A DNA stretch of 64,000 bases from Paragonimus skrjabini miyazakii (Eukaryota; Platyhelminthes; Trematoda; Plagiorchiida; Troglotrematidae). The stretch's first letter is position 1; each line of letters opens with the position of its first letter. Shown in pieces: positions 12,474 to 24,997 of this stretch. The DNA lies in contig JTDE01000174.1 of NCBI GenBank assembly GCA_014338405.1, forward strand, positions 218,884 to 282,883, given 5' to 3'. Below the pieces are notes generated by a model that saw only the letters and a list, made by a program, of their open reading frames with translations, did not search any database and was not told the DNA's origin. The translations under genes and the position numbers were made by a program.

Positions 12474-13639
12474 GTAAATCAGAAAGGTCCCGATGAAAAA
12501 CTATCCATCGATAATTTCCTGAAGCTTTGTTCTCATTCGTATTGCATGATTGTTTATTGAATGGAACAAATCAAACCGGACATAATGTTAGGGCTTTGCT
12601 CAGAAAAGCGAACTAGTTAGTCTACGTGTTGAATAATTTGAAAACATCATTAGTAAACCAACAGTAAAAACTTCCATGTGATTATTTTAAATACCGAGAG
12701 TATTCTGAACAAAATTGCTTTTTTGCTTAACACCTGAGTGTTCAGGAAGTAAAACCTCATTAGCTTAAATGGCTCAGTTTGTTATCTGTATATAATTACT
12801 ATGTGGGAAATAATTTATACTTTCTTTAAACTTTAAGTTAATCACACTGTGTCGAATTTGCCCAAACACCTGGTGTGATTTAAATTTTCACAGACATCAC
12901 TTAAATACCTCATAAAACTGTACGGTCATCGTTCTGACTATTCTGTCTGTATGTTCACCTAGAAAGTCGAACGCTGAACGTTGGTCAGTAGGCAGAAAGA
13001 TTTTCAGTGTGAATGCTTGAAAAGATTATTTGTATTTGGCAAACTGCGCAGTTGTTGCTCTCAAACTAACTTTGAAATTCCACTACAACACATTGTGTTT
13101 GTTTGAATCAAATGCACCTACTCAGTTTGCTGATCGTACACTTGCTAATTCTTTTGGTGGTTCATTCGAAAAAGTAAATATTTCAGGGACTGGAGTTTGT
13201 CTTCTAGGTCTTACGAAGTGAAGAAAATTACCAAACCTTGCTTCTACTGCCGTTTAAAGGTGGCCTTTTAGAAATCCTTAACAGGTTTACTTAGTCATGT
13301 GCTCGTGACATCTGTTAATTGTGCTTCAAAATCACCGTTTTTCAGGTCCCCCGTGGAAAAATGTTCCTGGGGTGAAAATCGACTTCGACGGCGGATAGTG
13401 TAGTCGGTTAGGTAGATACGTTGTATTCCGAATGAATAACTTTCGGTGACCACCTCGTTTTATCAGAAGACTTTTTGATTGCGAACTCAGCCATCACGTG
13501 TAAAAATGTTTAAACTACCTTATACTGCTATTTATTGCCTGCAAAACCCTTCACGTCGATCAAGGTTTTCTCCCGAAGCCAATCCAAATCGTTCATTCGC
13601 CTGATTTCGTCGCTACTTTACATCTCGCTTGCCGTTTAG

Positions 13640-13905
13640 AATATATTTTTGCTTTACATTTATGTTGTCGAATCATCCCCGGGGCTTTCTGTGTTCTGTC
13701 AAAATAATAGTGAACGGCAGTTAATGATTTTTAAATTTAAATTTGTCCAAACCGAATCATTCTGGTACTCATTTTCGAGATTGTTGACCACTGTAAAAGG
13801 TGCTCCGCTATTCATTTTCAATGAATACGGGTGGCAAACGAAATGTGCACTTATTCCAAGTGGTGTACTGAAACCGAATTCACTCTATTCTCTGACGTCA
13901 TGTGG
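13640..13905 (+). CDS. Candidate internal exon, unknown protein
   Basis: Open for 88 codons after the acceptor-like CTTGCCGTTTAG, ending at donor TGTGG|GTAATTC (phase 0 in, phase 2 out). It includes GAPLFIFNEYGWQTKCALIP. It matches in phase the candidate at 14448, where the junction codon would be GGA. The length of the open frame and its composition support coding, but the acceptor is only moderate. An upstream open stretch at 13046-13167 (acceptor CTGCGCAG) might belong to the same gene. Confidence 0.35.
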
Positions 13906-14447
13906 GTAATTCTAAGTGAAAACACTTCTCAAATCGTGATGTTAAATCGTCTTTTTAAACTGGACAGCTAGATATAGAACTATTTCGTCGTCTATTTGTC
14001 AAGGGACTGATCTGTGCAATGAATGACAACCCAGCACCGATGACTGCAATTTTGTTTAGTGGTCAAAGTTAGTTCTGATGTTCAAAATAGTGTACAGTTT
14101 TTCCCATTTAAGTGCAGTTGCACGCTTCCAACTGTTTACTTCCAAACCTGAGTTAGTTTGATAGGTTTATATCAATTACCCATTACTATCAGTAAATGAT
14201 ACATTTTTGTCGATGTTGACAGTAGTGTAAGGCACGGTACAGTTAGCACCTTGCGAACATTTAACCCCACCTATTAATCCCCAAAGTTGCTAACTTGAAC
14301 CCTTCAGCTTTCCTGGACAGCAATTGTCTCTACCGAACAAGGCTACACCACAACACCTACATGGTGACTATGAAGTAAATCACTTTTGAGTACATCGTGA
14401 AATTTTTAACATTTGTCTCATCTTTTGAATATATTCGAGTTTTGCAG

Positions 14448-14517
14448 ACCACCTTCTCAAAAAGAAATGATTAGTTTGAAGTTTGCTTTTTTAAGTGTTA
14501 AACGCCAATGCAAGAAC
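14448..14517 (+). CDS. Candidate internal exon, unknown protein
   Basis: A good acceptor (TATTCGAGTTTTGCAG) precedes a frame open only in phase 2, encoding PPSQKEMISLKFAFLSVKRQ and onward. The donor is uncertain: AAC|GTGGCC is used here, and an earlier A|GTGTTA is also possible. Confidence 0.25.
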
Positions 14518-16279
14518 GTGGCCTAGTAAAAATATCGGTTACGGTCAGCACGCATTGTGATGATCGCCCTGTCCTCTGTCCTACGGAATGCCCACCAGAC
14601 AATAACATATAATCTCGCGTAAGCCTCTACTCACCTTTAACGGCATAGGCTTAAAATATTAACTGGTATAATCGTAGTGAGATCATTAATTACCTTGTAA
14701 ATTTTGTACCAGCTTTGTACAAAACTATTGCAAAAATTTACATTCCAGGGAATAATATGTAAGTGAGATGATTATGTATTTTGTATCATGTTCAGTTTTA
14801 TTCACCATAACTTGGGTGTGGAATAACGCTCCTTTAGATAAATCCAGCCCAAAACCGGTCATTACAATCTAGTGACAGATAAACACTACACAGTTAGGGT
14901 CACAACATCAAACTTTTAAAATTATCTCGTAACAGAATGAGTCACGACGTATTCTTTTTTGGGGTATCTAACGTATACACTGTTTTGTGGATCCGTTGTG
15001 TCATCGGTTTACGGAACTGACTAGTCGTAAATGAATCAGTATCTACCAACATGTGCGTCTACCATTCGTATAGTATGGTGTGATCAAGAATCACTAAACA
15101 AACCCCGTTCACAAATCGCAATACTCGGTCATGTGTATCAGTCGATTGCTACCGAACTTTAAATTTGCTTCCGGATTGTTGTGCATACAAGAACATAGTT
15201 GTACTGAGAACAGAACGGTTTTGGAACCAAGTTGAATAGTCACTTAGTTTGAAAACGGTCGATTTCGCACTCTGAATACTGCCGGAACTGAACAGCAGTT
15301 ATTTAATTTTGGATGGTATACCTTATTAAAATGACATTCCAAGTAGGCCATGCAACTAAAATGCATTGACTGTGCTCAAGTCAGTGGTTAGCAACTTTGT
15401 GATGCTTGCATTATTCTGAATGAGGTTGCAATTGGTATGGCATTTCACACCTCGTTTCAAAAGTTTGGATGCAAGATAAATTCATTTTCTCTCATTAATT
15501 TAACAAAGTATCAAGCTGAATGATAAAACCGTTCACATTTGGTACATGCGCAACATTTACTCAAAACTGGGTGGGCAATTAGTCGAGCTTTCAAAAGACT
15601 TGTCCGTCAGGAATTGCTGGTTACATTAAATTATCTAATAGCACGTATTCTTATTAAACTGATAGCACTGACAGCTTCGACCAATAAACGGTACCGCACA
15701 ATTACCAAAGTGATAGTCTTGCTTGAAGTATTATCCAGTGTTTGGGGATACTATTGCCAGGGTAAATGCCGTGGTCTTTCTAAGGATTACTCCAACCCAA
15801 TCAGGAGAAAAACTGTTAGCTGTTTTCGCATCTGGGAACTGAAATACGTGGGTTCCTAACCTCTCAAGATAAAGTGGTTTTTCTAAGAATCTGGTCACTT
15901 CTAAAGACTGTCCCGGGTGACCATTGTACCAATAATTCCGTCACATAAGTTGGAAACTTATGTCGTGTTCCTTACTCACGGCGTTGAGGTAAACAGTGAA
16001 CGACACAAACAAATTTCTTTCACATTTACAATGGCGTATATTTGCGTAATAATTGCGAAACTTGAGTAAAACAACGAAAGTCTTGTAATTAGCCCGCAAT
16101 TTCTCTCTACAATTGACCAGTCGCAACTATCATTATGTTGTTTGAGAAAAACAACTTTTCTGAATAACGATAGAAGGCATACGTCGCCATGGTGTTGACG
16201 TTGCGTGTACTTTCTACCGTCACGAACGTAAGACATCAGATTATATAGGACTGTCGGGAAAGAACCCAATTCCCCGAAC
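14518..16279. other. Non-coding DNA with weak coding-like stretches
   Basis: A 106-codon open frame at 15539-15859 contains leucine-rich helical sequence (ELLVTLNYLIARILIKLIAL) and a possible mini-exon at 15611-15644 between GTCCGTCAG and GTATTC. Neither edge is strong enough to call it a gene. Nothing else is seen. Confidence 0.3.
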
Positions 16280-16829
16280 ATGCCGTTTTATTTGACTTCG
16301 CAGTGGCCTAACTCACTACTGGTTGCAGTGACCTTCATAGTTGGCACTGTCATGTGCCACGTCCCCCATCACGTGCGTTCTCAACTTTTGTGCCAAATTC
16401 TGTCCCCCCGCCCACACGCACGTCCTTTAATTGGGACATCACTGTATTGTGTGAATCTTTGTCTGGTCCGCTTTCTGACCATGTTCTTGATTGGTCACGA
16501 ACCCTTTAAATGTTGTCTTGTTTGTGACTGTGTTGTTTCCGGATTAAGTGACATGAAGTGGCTCTGTCCGGAGGCCTGTCTTTTCTGTGTGTTCATACGT
16601 TAGCATTGGGTGGTTCAGTTGGCCGGGAAGATTCGTATCAATCTTGCATATTTCGTAGTCCGTTGTTCAGAGCCGTTGAACATCGTTCCGTTATCTACCG
16701 TTCCACTAACCGTTATTCCGTTGTCTGTTTACGCGCTCGTAGGCCGTATACCATGTTACAACAAGGGCATGCGGAGAGTAACAACAGTAGGAACGATCAA
16801 CGATTGGGCCTACAGACAAACTGCGTGAG
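16280..16829. other. GC-richer stretch, possibly the 3' end of the adjacent minus-strand PLE
   Basis: Noticeably GC-richer than its surroundings, with overlapping chance ORFs of about 70-107 codons in several frames. It lies where the 3' non-coding region of the minus-strand PLE (16830-17560) would be expected. No hammerhead core or terminal repeat was recognised in it. Confidence 0.3.
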
Positions 16830-17560
16830 TCAGCAGTTTATGCACGCATGAGACCTGAGGGCGAGTATTGATTCACACTGTCTCGAGGAAGGTAAGAAAT
16901 TTCGGATTCCGATGACGCAATAATACTTAGTGGGATCAAAAATATGACCTGCTTCCATGATGTTCTTGCAACGGATGAGGTAGGATTTCCTCTCAGTCGT
17001 TATGCTGCCATTGCCTGCTGCATAATGGCGCGCACCAACCACTTGTGTATATGTTCAGCCACTCTTTGTCTTATGAACCGATCTATTCTGCCAATGTAGA
17101 CGTTACCGCAACTGTAGACGAATTAACAGATTACATGTGAGACAGAACATTTCGATAGGTCACGATTATGTATAAGCTCAACGGCACTCCTAGTTGCGAC
17201 TAGCAACCGCAATTTAGCCGCAGAGTATGTGCAAGTTAGAATAGACCGTAATGTTTGGCTTACGTCAATTGTGATATGATCGTCTTTGAAAGGTAGGTTC
17301 GGAAATACCTGTTTCTTAGGGACCATACTCACGGCAGTTTTGATCAGTCTTTTCTGGCTGTGAATAACGATGAACTTCTGATGATATCCGTTTGTGAGCA
17401 ACATCCTCTTTAATCTCTTCTCCTCTCCTTGCAAGCAGTCATCTGTCAACATGTCCTACATATTCCAATGTTTTACGTTCGTGACTGAATGGAGTTGAAA
17501 AAATGTTAACATGTCGCGACGTATGTCTTCTATCTTTATTGGTGATCTGAATCAAGAGAA
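16830..17560 (-). pseudogene. Penelope-like element fragment: RT C-terminus and GIY-YIG endonuclease
   Basis: The minus strand parallels the better copy at 52.3-53.5 kb block by block. NGYHQKFIVIHSQKR matches NGYRERFI. LPFKDDHITIDVSQTLRSIL matches the MPFKGD block. TYSAAKLRLLVATRSA matches the AELRIQISTS region. CGNVYIGRIDRFIRQRVAEH (near 17050-17113) is the GIY-YIG endonuclease motif, followed by a conserved ..H..GHIFDPTKYYCVI-like segment. A stop and at least one frameshift separate these blocks, so the copy is inactive. The RT palm core is missing upstream (17600 onward is unrelated), which fits a 5'-truncated insertion. Confidence 0.75.
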
Positions 17561-19018
17561 CTCAGTGTTTTGAATGAAGAATTTTTATAAACTTGAGGAA
17601 ACTGTCAAACCTTATTATTCACATGAACTTAAATTCGAGTTACCTATCGGCAAGAATTTGCACTCCGTAAATCTTATTTTTCGTCGACTATTTCTTGTTA
17701 ATAAGCAAAATAGCTGGAATTTTTTTCGTTGCCTACTACTTACAGTGCGGTGGATGTTTCCGAAATCACATACAGTTTTAGGCTGGTCCGCCATGATATC
17801 TATCGTCACGAAAGTGTTTCTATGTGGGTACAGCCCAACAGCAGTATATGTTTTGCCAAACCTCTCAGAAGAAACTCTGCCATCGTCGATTATGTGAAGC
17901 AAGCTCACTGACCAGCGGTTCACTGGCACACAGTAAACACGGTCACGTCCCCATATAATGAAACTTTCAACACGAATTGCATTTTCAGTCAAGCCAGTCA
18001 AATGTTCTGTTTGAGACTGGGCGCTTCAGTCGCCCGTATGAGATTATTCGCTGGTATAAATCGATACACTCCAACGGATATAACTAACATTATTGCTTAA
18101 TACCAAGTTAAACGAAACTGGCAGTTTATGCTAGTAGCAGATAGTGACAAGCCATGGAGTAATTGGTTAAATTTAATGAAGCACGCTTGCAACATTCAGA
18201 CGTTAGTTTAATTCGAACCACTTAATATGAGAAGTGAAAAACAGGTTGGACATATAACCGCAGAGATGGCAGTTCTGTTTCAGGTTTTAGCAACGCTTCA
18301 TATCACAGAAATATTGTAACAAGATCAAAATTAGCATCAACAAATTCATTTCTAGGTTGACTGGAGTAAGCGTCTGTTTAAAAAGTGAAAATGTCGTGGT
18401 TGCTTATTTTTTGAAATATTGTCTACAAGATATCCTATTGATCAAGTCGAGCTTATAAACTTTCGAAGAAATTCAGTTTCCAAATTGATGATTTTTATCA
18501 CTCTAGTAAAAGAAGATTTGTAGGCAGGTTTATTGTTGACATGTTTTCAACTCTAAATTTCTAAGAGGTGAAACCACTTTAAAGGTGTCTCATGTGGTGA
18601 TTAGCTAAGTGGGACAATGGAGTCTACGGTTACGTCAAATTACTTCGTTCTTGCTGTAGTCCACAATACTAGTAGGATGTAGACCTTACATATCACTATT
18701 ATTGGAAACATCTTTTTGAAAAACACAGTTTACGGTCTACATAAGCCATCGCGAAATGTTTGACAAGTTCAGTTAGTTTTAAACGCTTGGATGATGTAGC
18801 CTGAATACGTGCATTCTGCTCTCAATCCGTAGGTTTAGCACATTTTGATTCTAGTGGAAGTGATAATTGTTTACGATCATATTCAAACAGGTAAAAAAGA
18901 TCTTAACATATCGATCACTAGCAGACTTTTCTGCTTCATATATGTTTTGTTGCGCAACATGGCGTAGAATACGTTGGAAAATTTATAGTAGTAGCCTAAA
19001 TTCTGTTCATCTGCCCAG
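17561..19018. other. Non-coding DNA
   Basis: Open frames overlap on both strands at 17574-18001 (107 and 128 codons), with no motif, no matching splice sites and no similarity to PLE proteins. I see no gene. Confidence 0.4.
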
Positions 19019-19094
19019 CAGTTTCTTCCCCACCTACCCTAACATCATTACTCGTCGGTACCTTTTTGTTCCGGTATTGGCAAAGCTACGTTAT
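19019..19094 (+). CDS. Candidate internal exon, unknown protein
   Basis: A segment between acceptor CTGTTCATCTGCCCAG and donor TTAT|GTATTC (phase 2 in, phase 0 out), encoding SFFPTYPNIITRRYLFVPVL plus five residues. It lies inside a 115-codon open frame (18867-19214). The helical composition is like that of the main series. An acceptor three bases further on is equally possible. Confidence 0.3.
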
Positions 19095-20075
19095 GTATTC
19101 CATGTTATAATCCACAATATCAAAAGCCAGTCGCCGGTCTTTTATACTATCGATCTAGTATACCTTACTCAACGTAACTTGAATAAAACGCATGAAGGAC
19201 TGATCACCACATAAACATCGTTCATAAATATGCTGGGTAGGATATCGTGAGCACAAGTTTTGGATGAGAACTTGAACCCTGGCGACAAGACGTAGTAGTC
19301 TATTCACCTTACTCTAACTTTCACGGTCATAGCTTCTTGCTGGTTTACTGATACAATGATTCGGGTAATTTAACGTATTTTGTGAATTTAGGTATTTTAA
19401 TAAACCATGCTCTCGCTCGGTGAAAACATAAGAACGCACTTAGAAAATAAGAGTTGCGTGAATATCTCCTTCATACAGTGTGTTTTTAGTTTTAAGACTA
19501 AAATACTGACCGACGTGTGCATTCAAATTATTCACAGTAGATGTTTACACATCCGCGACAAACAATATGAATACTGAAAAATTTAACATACACATGTAAA
19601 TGGTATGCAGCCAGCTCGCATTTTATGGTCGTCCGATGTCGTTTATCATGCATTCTGTAATCGATAAAAATGAAACAGTGCACTTATCAAGCCACAACTG
19701 AAACAGTCGCAATCTAACTAAAAAATCGGGCATTTAGTTCATAAAAGTTGCCTGATCGTAAAATCTGCCATAACCCCAAAATAATGGTTCTTCATTGGTG
19801 ATAATATAAAAAAGGGATATTAAGTATCTACCAGAAATCAGCCTCTCAATTAACGGAAAATCCGTTGTCTGTGTCCTGGAAAATAATCGACCAGTTGAAA
19901 GGTCATTAGACAATAAACCATACAACTTGATTCGTCTGTAAAGCTGTTGTCTGTTTTAGAACTGGCAATCACTTAACTATATAGTGAGAAGTTTCCATAA
20001 CCATACTTTTTAACAGACTGTTTTTGTTGATGTTGATGTGACAATAATTTCCAACCTGTAAATTTATGTTTATAG

Positions 20076-20319
20076 GTTTGTACAGGAGACCAGATGATGC
20101 TTATATAAGCGCTCTTGTCCATTTATACGTCGGAGAGTATATAACAGTCACCCATGATCATTTACAAATTCTAAAGCCTCATGGCTATTGTAAATTCTCA
20201 AAGAAACCAAATATTCCTCGTGTTATTTGACTGAATTTGCAGCTGAACGTCTGCCATAAAAGCTACTGCGAGAGCCTTCGTTTCAGTACAGTTCTTGACA
20301 AACGTTTACTCGTCAGTGA
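20076..20319 (+). CDS. Candidate exon pair, unknown protein, with an in-frame TGA between the parts
   Basis: After acceptor AAATTTATGTTTATAG one frame reads LYRRPDDAYISALVHLYVGE and on to NIPR. A TGA follows, and after a second strong acceptor (GACTGAATTTGCAG, ending 20242) the same frame continues LNVCHKSYCESLRFSTVLDK and on to a GAC|GTACAT donor. The only GT-AG segment that removes the TGA and keeps the frame from the best-looking coding end is 21 nt (20222-20242), shorter than expected for an animal intron. A larger intron from T|GTAAATTC would break the frame. The two halves may be alternative exons or a decayed exon. Confidence 0.3.
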
Positions 20320-21744
20320 CGTACATCTCTAACCAAACATTCTTGAATTCATTTTGTCTTCTGATTGAAAATAATAACAAATTCAATTACACTGTTCTGA
20401 GACTTGTTACTTCAGATTCAGCCAATAAAGATGAGACTGAGACACATCAGTTTTCAGTGAGATGCAATATATTACTGAAGTAAATAAATACATTTTTCAA
20501 TTTATTTTATGCGCACAAAATGGCTGGACTGTTTTTACTAAATACTGAATGCATTATATGATTCGGATAACATTTCGTACAGTAAAACAAATTTCTGCAG
20601 GATCCACTCAGAAGAAATTTTGGGAAGATTTAACTAACGGCTGAAGTAAATAACCTTGTAAATATCAACTATCCTTTATGCATCTGAAGTGAAAAAGTTG
20701 AATATTAACAGGGATAAGGCAGCCTAACAAATGAAATAAGTGGCCGTTTTTATGCTTATATATTCTGTTGCACGGCAAACTTTTGACAACAGAAATAATA
20801 AGAAAATAACATGTAACATAGCTGAACACAACAATCTTACTTTGGAAGCAAAACTTGTGTCCACACAAGTTTGTTCGCACATTATTTAGTCCACAATGAT
20901 GTAAAGGTCATCGCAAATCCATAAGCTGGGGTGCGAGGTGAAACTGCCATTTCGAGAGTTACATAAAAATGAGTCCTGAGCTAAACAAGGTTAAAATTCG
21001 TTATCACGATAAGGGTTAGTTGATAAATAGGCCACTTTAAAAAAATGTTGAACACCACCTTTCAACGTAAATGCTTCAAAATACTGCAGTGATCTTTGAA
21101 TATTGGCTGCGTAAATAACCCTGAATTCTTACATTCGACTCGATTGTTGACGCTAATTTGTCTGTGAAGTGGGTGCAGCGTGGACCAGGTTGTCTTTGCA
21201 CCATATGCTTCCTAATCTATGCCAAGAGGTTTTCTCAGATCTAACCTACAAAATCGCACCGCTTCGTTTCATCTCAGTTGACTCAGCATTTGTATGGAAC
21301 ACGATATTTAATGAGATGAAATGAACGCAGTAGACTGGAGTTTTAGATGGACGGTGAATCGGATCGTTTGATAAGTACACAATATCAATATTGTACGTTT
21401 TTAGTACACAGGTTTCATTCGTTGTTTTATATGTGAGCTGACGTCGACTTTCTTCTGCGGCAAGCAGGGAGAGTTTTGAATATTGTCACAACAATCATCA
21501 GTCGTCATAAATTTTGTCATCCGAACCTTTGGAGATCAGTGATTGTGTACAGATGTCTTGCTGAATATTACAATGTACGATAACGTGCGGATGATACCAG
21601 CAAGCGCGCACGGATTGAATTTGAGTTGTGTAACAAAGCGTGCAGCTGTGTTGTTTACGTCGTTTAAGTTTTCGTTTGTATAAGTCGTGTGCATGGCTTA
21701 CTGGGCCTTTGGCTCATGCTGGTTTTTACTGTTTTCTCTTACAG

Positions 21745-21816
21745 GACTTTTGCTGAATCCTCTTCTTCGGAAGAACGTTGTTCTCCGGTGTCTCCTTGTT
21801 GCAACAAAGTTGATCC
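21745..21816 (+). CDS. Internal exon (72 nt) of an unknown multi-exon gene
   Basis: One of the cleanest exon signals in the window: acceptor TTACTGTTTTCTCTTACAG and donor CC|GTAAGTG. It is a multiple of three. Two frames are open. The frame reading TFAESSSSEERCSPVSPCCN plus four residues (phase 2 to 2) joins in phase to 22809. The other frame is leucine-rich. I prefer the first because of phase continuity with the next exons. No domain recognised. Confidence 0.5.
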
Positions 21817-22808
21817 GTAAGTGTAACGGACAATCAGAATGAAGGAGGTTGGCTTGTACGTTACACTGGTTATGTCTTGCGTGCATATCTGTTTGGATTG
21901 AATTTTATATGACCTGTTCTACATTGCCCTTGTTAGCCAACTACAATATCTTTACGAGGAAATGAAAACCATTTAATGATTTATCGACCCTTCAACTAAT
22001 CAGTACATCATGCTTGAAATAAGAAGCTTTACATCCTTGTTGAAAATTCAGTGTAATTCTACTATGAAAATTGGTTACAACACACTCGGCCTACCATGTA
22101 AAACTATCATCCGGTTTTGGGAGACGAATATATTTCATAACTAACTCTGAGCACTCGTTTGGTTGTAAAGCTCTATCGTGATTATTAGGGATGCATGTTA
22201 AGACAACATTCATTTGTGATCCCTATTACGTAGCGAACACTAGAAAATGGGGAAATTGTGTGCTGTCATATATCGTCGACATTCGTTTAAAATAACTTTG
22301 AGACACACAGCATTGTGACACCAAATCTTATCATATTTACCACTATCAATTAATCCTAGGGATCTGTAAACCAGACCAAGTGATTCTTGTGATCACTGGA
22401 AAATAACGACGAAGCTGTTTAAACAATAATAAACAAACGTGACTCGGTCTACAATAAACTCTGTAGATCTGAAGAAGTGCTTTTAGGAAATGGACTGATT
22501 TTCCTAATGAGAACCATGTCCACATATTGTTGTATAGTCCTAAAATGTATATGTTGGTAAAACTTTATATACGGTTTCATGAATAAAACAGTGGTTATTA
22601 TTCAACTAAAAATGAAATAGTTTTTTGATAACAGTAGAGCTGGTGAGTTAAACGGTTTTGAAGGCGTTACGCGGTCCAGTAGACTTAATACTCAAAAAGT
22701 ATGATATGAAAGTAATACACAAACATATTTGTAAAACAAATTGAAATGCGGTTCCTTGATGAAACAAGCCGAAGGGGTTTTATAAAGAGTGTTTTTACAT
22801 TTCTGCAG

Positions 22809-22902
22809 GCGAAAGTCAGTTAATTTTACGTTTATTAGGGTTAGAAATAAATTACCACAAAAACTGACCGCAAAAGTATCATCGCAGTTGTCTTCTAATA
22901 AA
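22809..22902 (+). CDS. Internal exon of the same unknown gene
   Basis: A very strong acceptor (GTTTTTACATTTCTGCAG) and a phase-2 frame starting RKSVNFTFIRVRNKLPQKLT. The donor is AATAAA|GTATAA (phase 0 out), leaving a 46-nt intron to 22949; an alternative donor AAAA|GTATCA at 22875 is also phase 0. Short introns of this size fit flatworm genes. Confidence 0.4.
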
Positions 22903-22948
22903 GTATAAACCCTGCAAAGTTTTTATACTTTTCGTGACAAACCATCAG

Positions 22949-23057
22949 TACCGGTCGCAGTTGGCCGTTGAGGTTTTGAAGGCCTGTCATAATTCACTGA
23001 ACAGATCCAACTTTTTTCAATGGATCAGTTTTTGTCGAACCGTATACGAACCGAAAT
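22949..23057 (+). CDS. Internal exon of the same unknown gene
   Basis: Follows acceptor GTGACAAACCATCAG and ends at the good donor AAAT|GTAAGC. Phase 0 in, phase 1 out. It encodes YRSQLAVEVLKACHNSLNRS followed by NFFQWISFCRTVYEPK, helical and HEAT/ARM-like in character. A second acceptor at 22960 would shorten it by four codons. Confidence 0.5.
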
Positions 23058-23559
23058 GTAAGCATTTGCTGCATTCAACATTTTTCTTAACAAATTGGAA
23101 ATTTTTCCAGGATAAGCGTCAGAATAGTGTGGTAGCCTCACTACAAGTTACCATGTAGTTGCCTCAGAAAAACATTAGACTGATCGCGTTTCGCTGCCGA
23201 TGTACGCCCTCAAGCCAGTTTATCTTCGAAAATATTACGTTGCTCTTGGATTTGTCGAAGCAACGCAACACAGTACTTTCTGACGTTTCTCTTCGGTGTT
23301 CTTTTACGATATCTCAACAAAACCGAAGTTCGGAATCATGTAATTTTCACGTTCTCTGCATGTTTTGATAAGGAAAACTGAGTCGGAGAGTTTCACTTCC
23401 AAATGGAATAAAACTCAAGTAAAAACCCGTGGTAGTCTCCTTCAAAATTTTTCTAGTGGGATAATTTTCTTAACGATACCATTTTCGATTGTTCCGCCGG
23501 AACTTCTGTAAATATTGAGGAGCATGCAAAATTAATCCCAGACCCATTAAGGATCACAG

Positions 23560-23606
23560 GTCTGCCCTCAGTTTTTACCGATTTGCTTTTCAAAAGGTCA
23601 CAACAT
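23560..23606 (+). CDS. Short internal exon of the same unknown gene
   Basis: A 47-nt segment (phase 1 to 0) after AGGATCACAG, encoding LPSVFTDLLFKRSQH, with donor CAT|GTAGCA. It bridges the phase of the exon at 22949 to that at 23776. The acceptor lacks a strong pyrimidine tract, so the call depends on phase fit and composition. Confidence 0.35.
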
Positions 23607-23775
23607 GTAGCACTAAGGAAGATTCACTCAAACCTTTAAGTTCACTTATGGTTAGAAATCTCGTCTAATCGTTCTGCTGTCTGCTCGGTTTATTCTTGTC
23701 GTTCAAAGCTTACGGTTCACGTACTGGATGCGAACAACATTAAATTTTACAACTTTCACTCCTTCCTACCCACAG

Positions 23776-23826
23776 ATGAGGTGTTCATTGTTAACAACTT
23801 TTGATCTTCATCTCATTCAGTATTCG
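23776..23826 (+). CDS. Internal exon (51 nt) of the same unknown gene
   Basis: An excellent acceptor (TTTCACTCCTTCCTACCCACAG) and donor TCG|GTAAGT. Open only in phase 0, encoding MRCSLLTTFDLHLIQYS. The length is a multiple of three. The methionine is not needed as a start. Confidence 0.55.
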
Positions 23827-24997
23827 GTAAGTCCACTATAGTTTTGTTACACAGAAATAGCCTGGATTAAATGCTCGTCATATCAACATTGTCCAAGCCT
23901 AACCAGACTTGAATACATCCACCGCGTATCAATTTGTGCATTACTTTGTATACTAATTCAGCCGGAACAACTAGGCTAAACTGATACTCAGTCACATTTA
24001 AAGAACTCACTGAGAGTGCCATGGATCGGAGTTAACACGGTCAAGCAAGTGAAAAAATGTTTGCTTCTCATATTGGCTTAAGTTAAAGACGGATGCTAGC
24101 AAGTAAAATATGTATTTGATAACAACAAAACGTGTATATTGAGTATATCAAAGAATCAAGACCAACTTAGGTCATTCCGAAATAGTTTTGGTACAGTGGA
24201 GAGAGGATCAGCTAATCAAAAACAGTCCATGTTTTCGGCAGTGAGTAACTAGTTTTTAAATGGGTTTTGAAAGTGAGTCGGAAGACAAATTACTGTCTGC
24301 TAAGAACCAACTTGCTAACCAGTCGAAAGAATCGGAATACAGAGGCAGCCTACGGTTAACAATTATAAATTGCAGCAAAACTACTTTAAGAACAACGGAT
24401 AAAGTGTTTCTTCATCGCGCGATATTCACAAATAAGGGTAGGGATAAATAAAATCGTTTTGATTTATTTCAAGATTAGTGGATAGGCTCCCCATTGACTA
24501 CCTATTTACCCTGGATATAATAATGTATGATGGTATGTTAGAATGTTTACAATAATATGGTCTGATCCCGTGTAGGTACACCATTGGCGGATCACTGTTT
24601 CTATAGAAGGCTCTACTTATGAAAAAGGGCGAAACATTTGTATACTTTTCCAGATAATCTTCAGAAAACCTCGGTCATGCATATCGCATGATGAACAAAG
24701 TGGAACGAATCGATATTGGGACGGAGAGGTAGGATCCAACATTTGTGTGTTTAGTAAATACATCATACAAGATGACACACGGGTGAAGGTTTGTTCTGTG
24801 TATTGACAGTATGTGCCTGTGTACCTGTAGCTACTAACGACAGAACCATGGACAAAGAGTCACACGCACCGTTTTACACTGCCAACTCCTCAAAAGTCTC
24901 CGTTTGTTGTTGAATATTTTATATGGCCGGAATTGTTCCGTTATGCGACAGTTTCGCGTCCAAAAGTATATCAACTTTAAATTATTTATTTGCCCAG

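Noticed and set aside
15539..15859. 106-codon frame as a gene
   Set aside because: No reliable start, splice edge or motif; the helical composition alone is not enough.
17574..18001. Overlapping 107- and 128-codon frames on both strands as the missing RT of the minus-strand PLE
   Set aside because: Neither frame shows any RT motif, and the similarity to the PLE at 52.3 kb stops near 17560.
20592..20650. Exon after acceptor AAATTTCTGCAG
   Set aside because: All three frames stop before the downstream GTAAAT donor.
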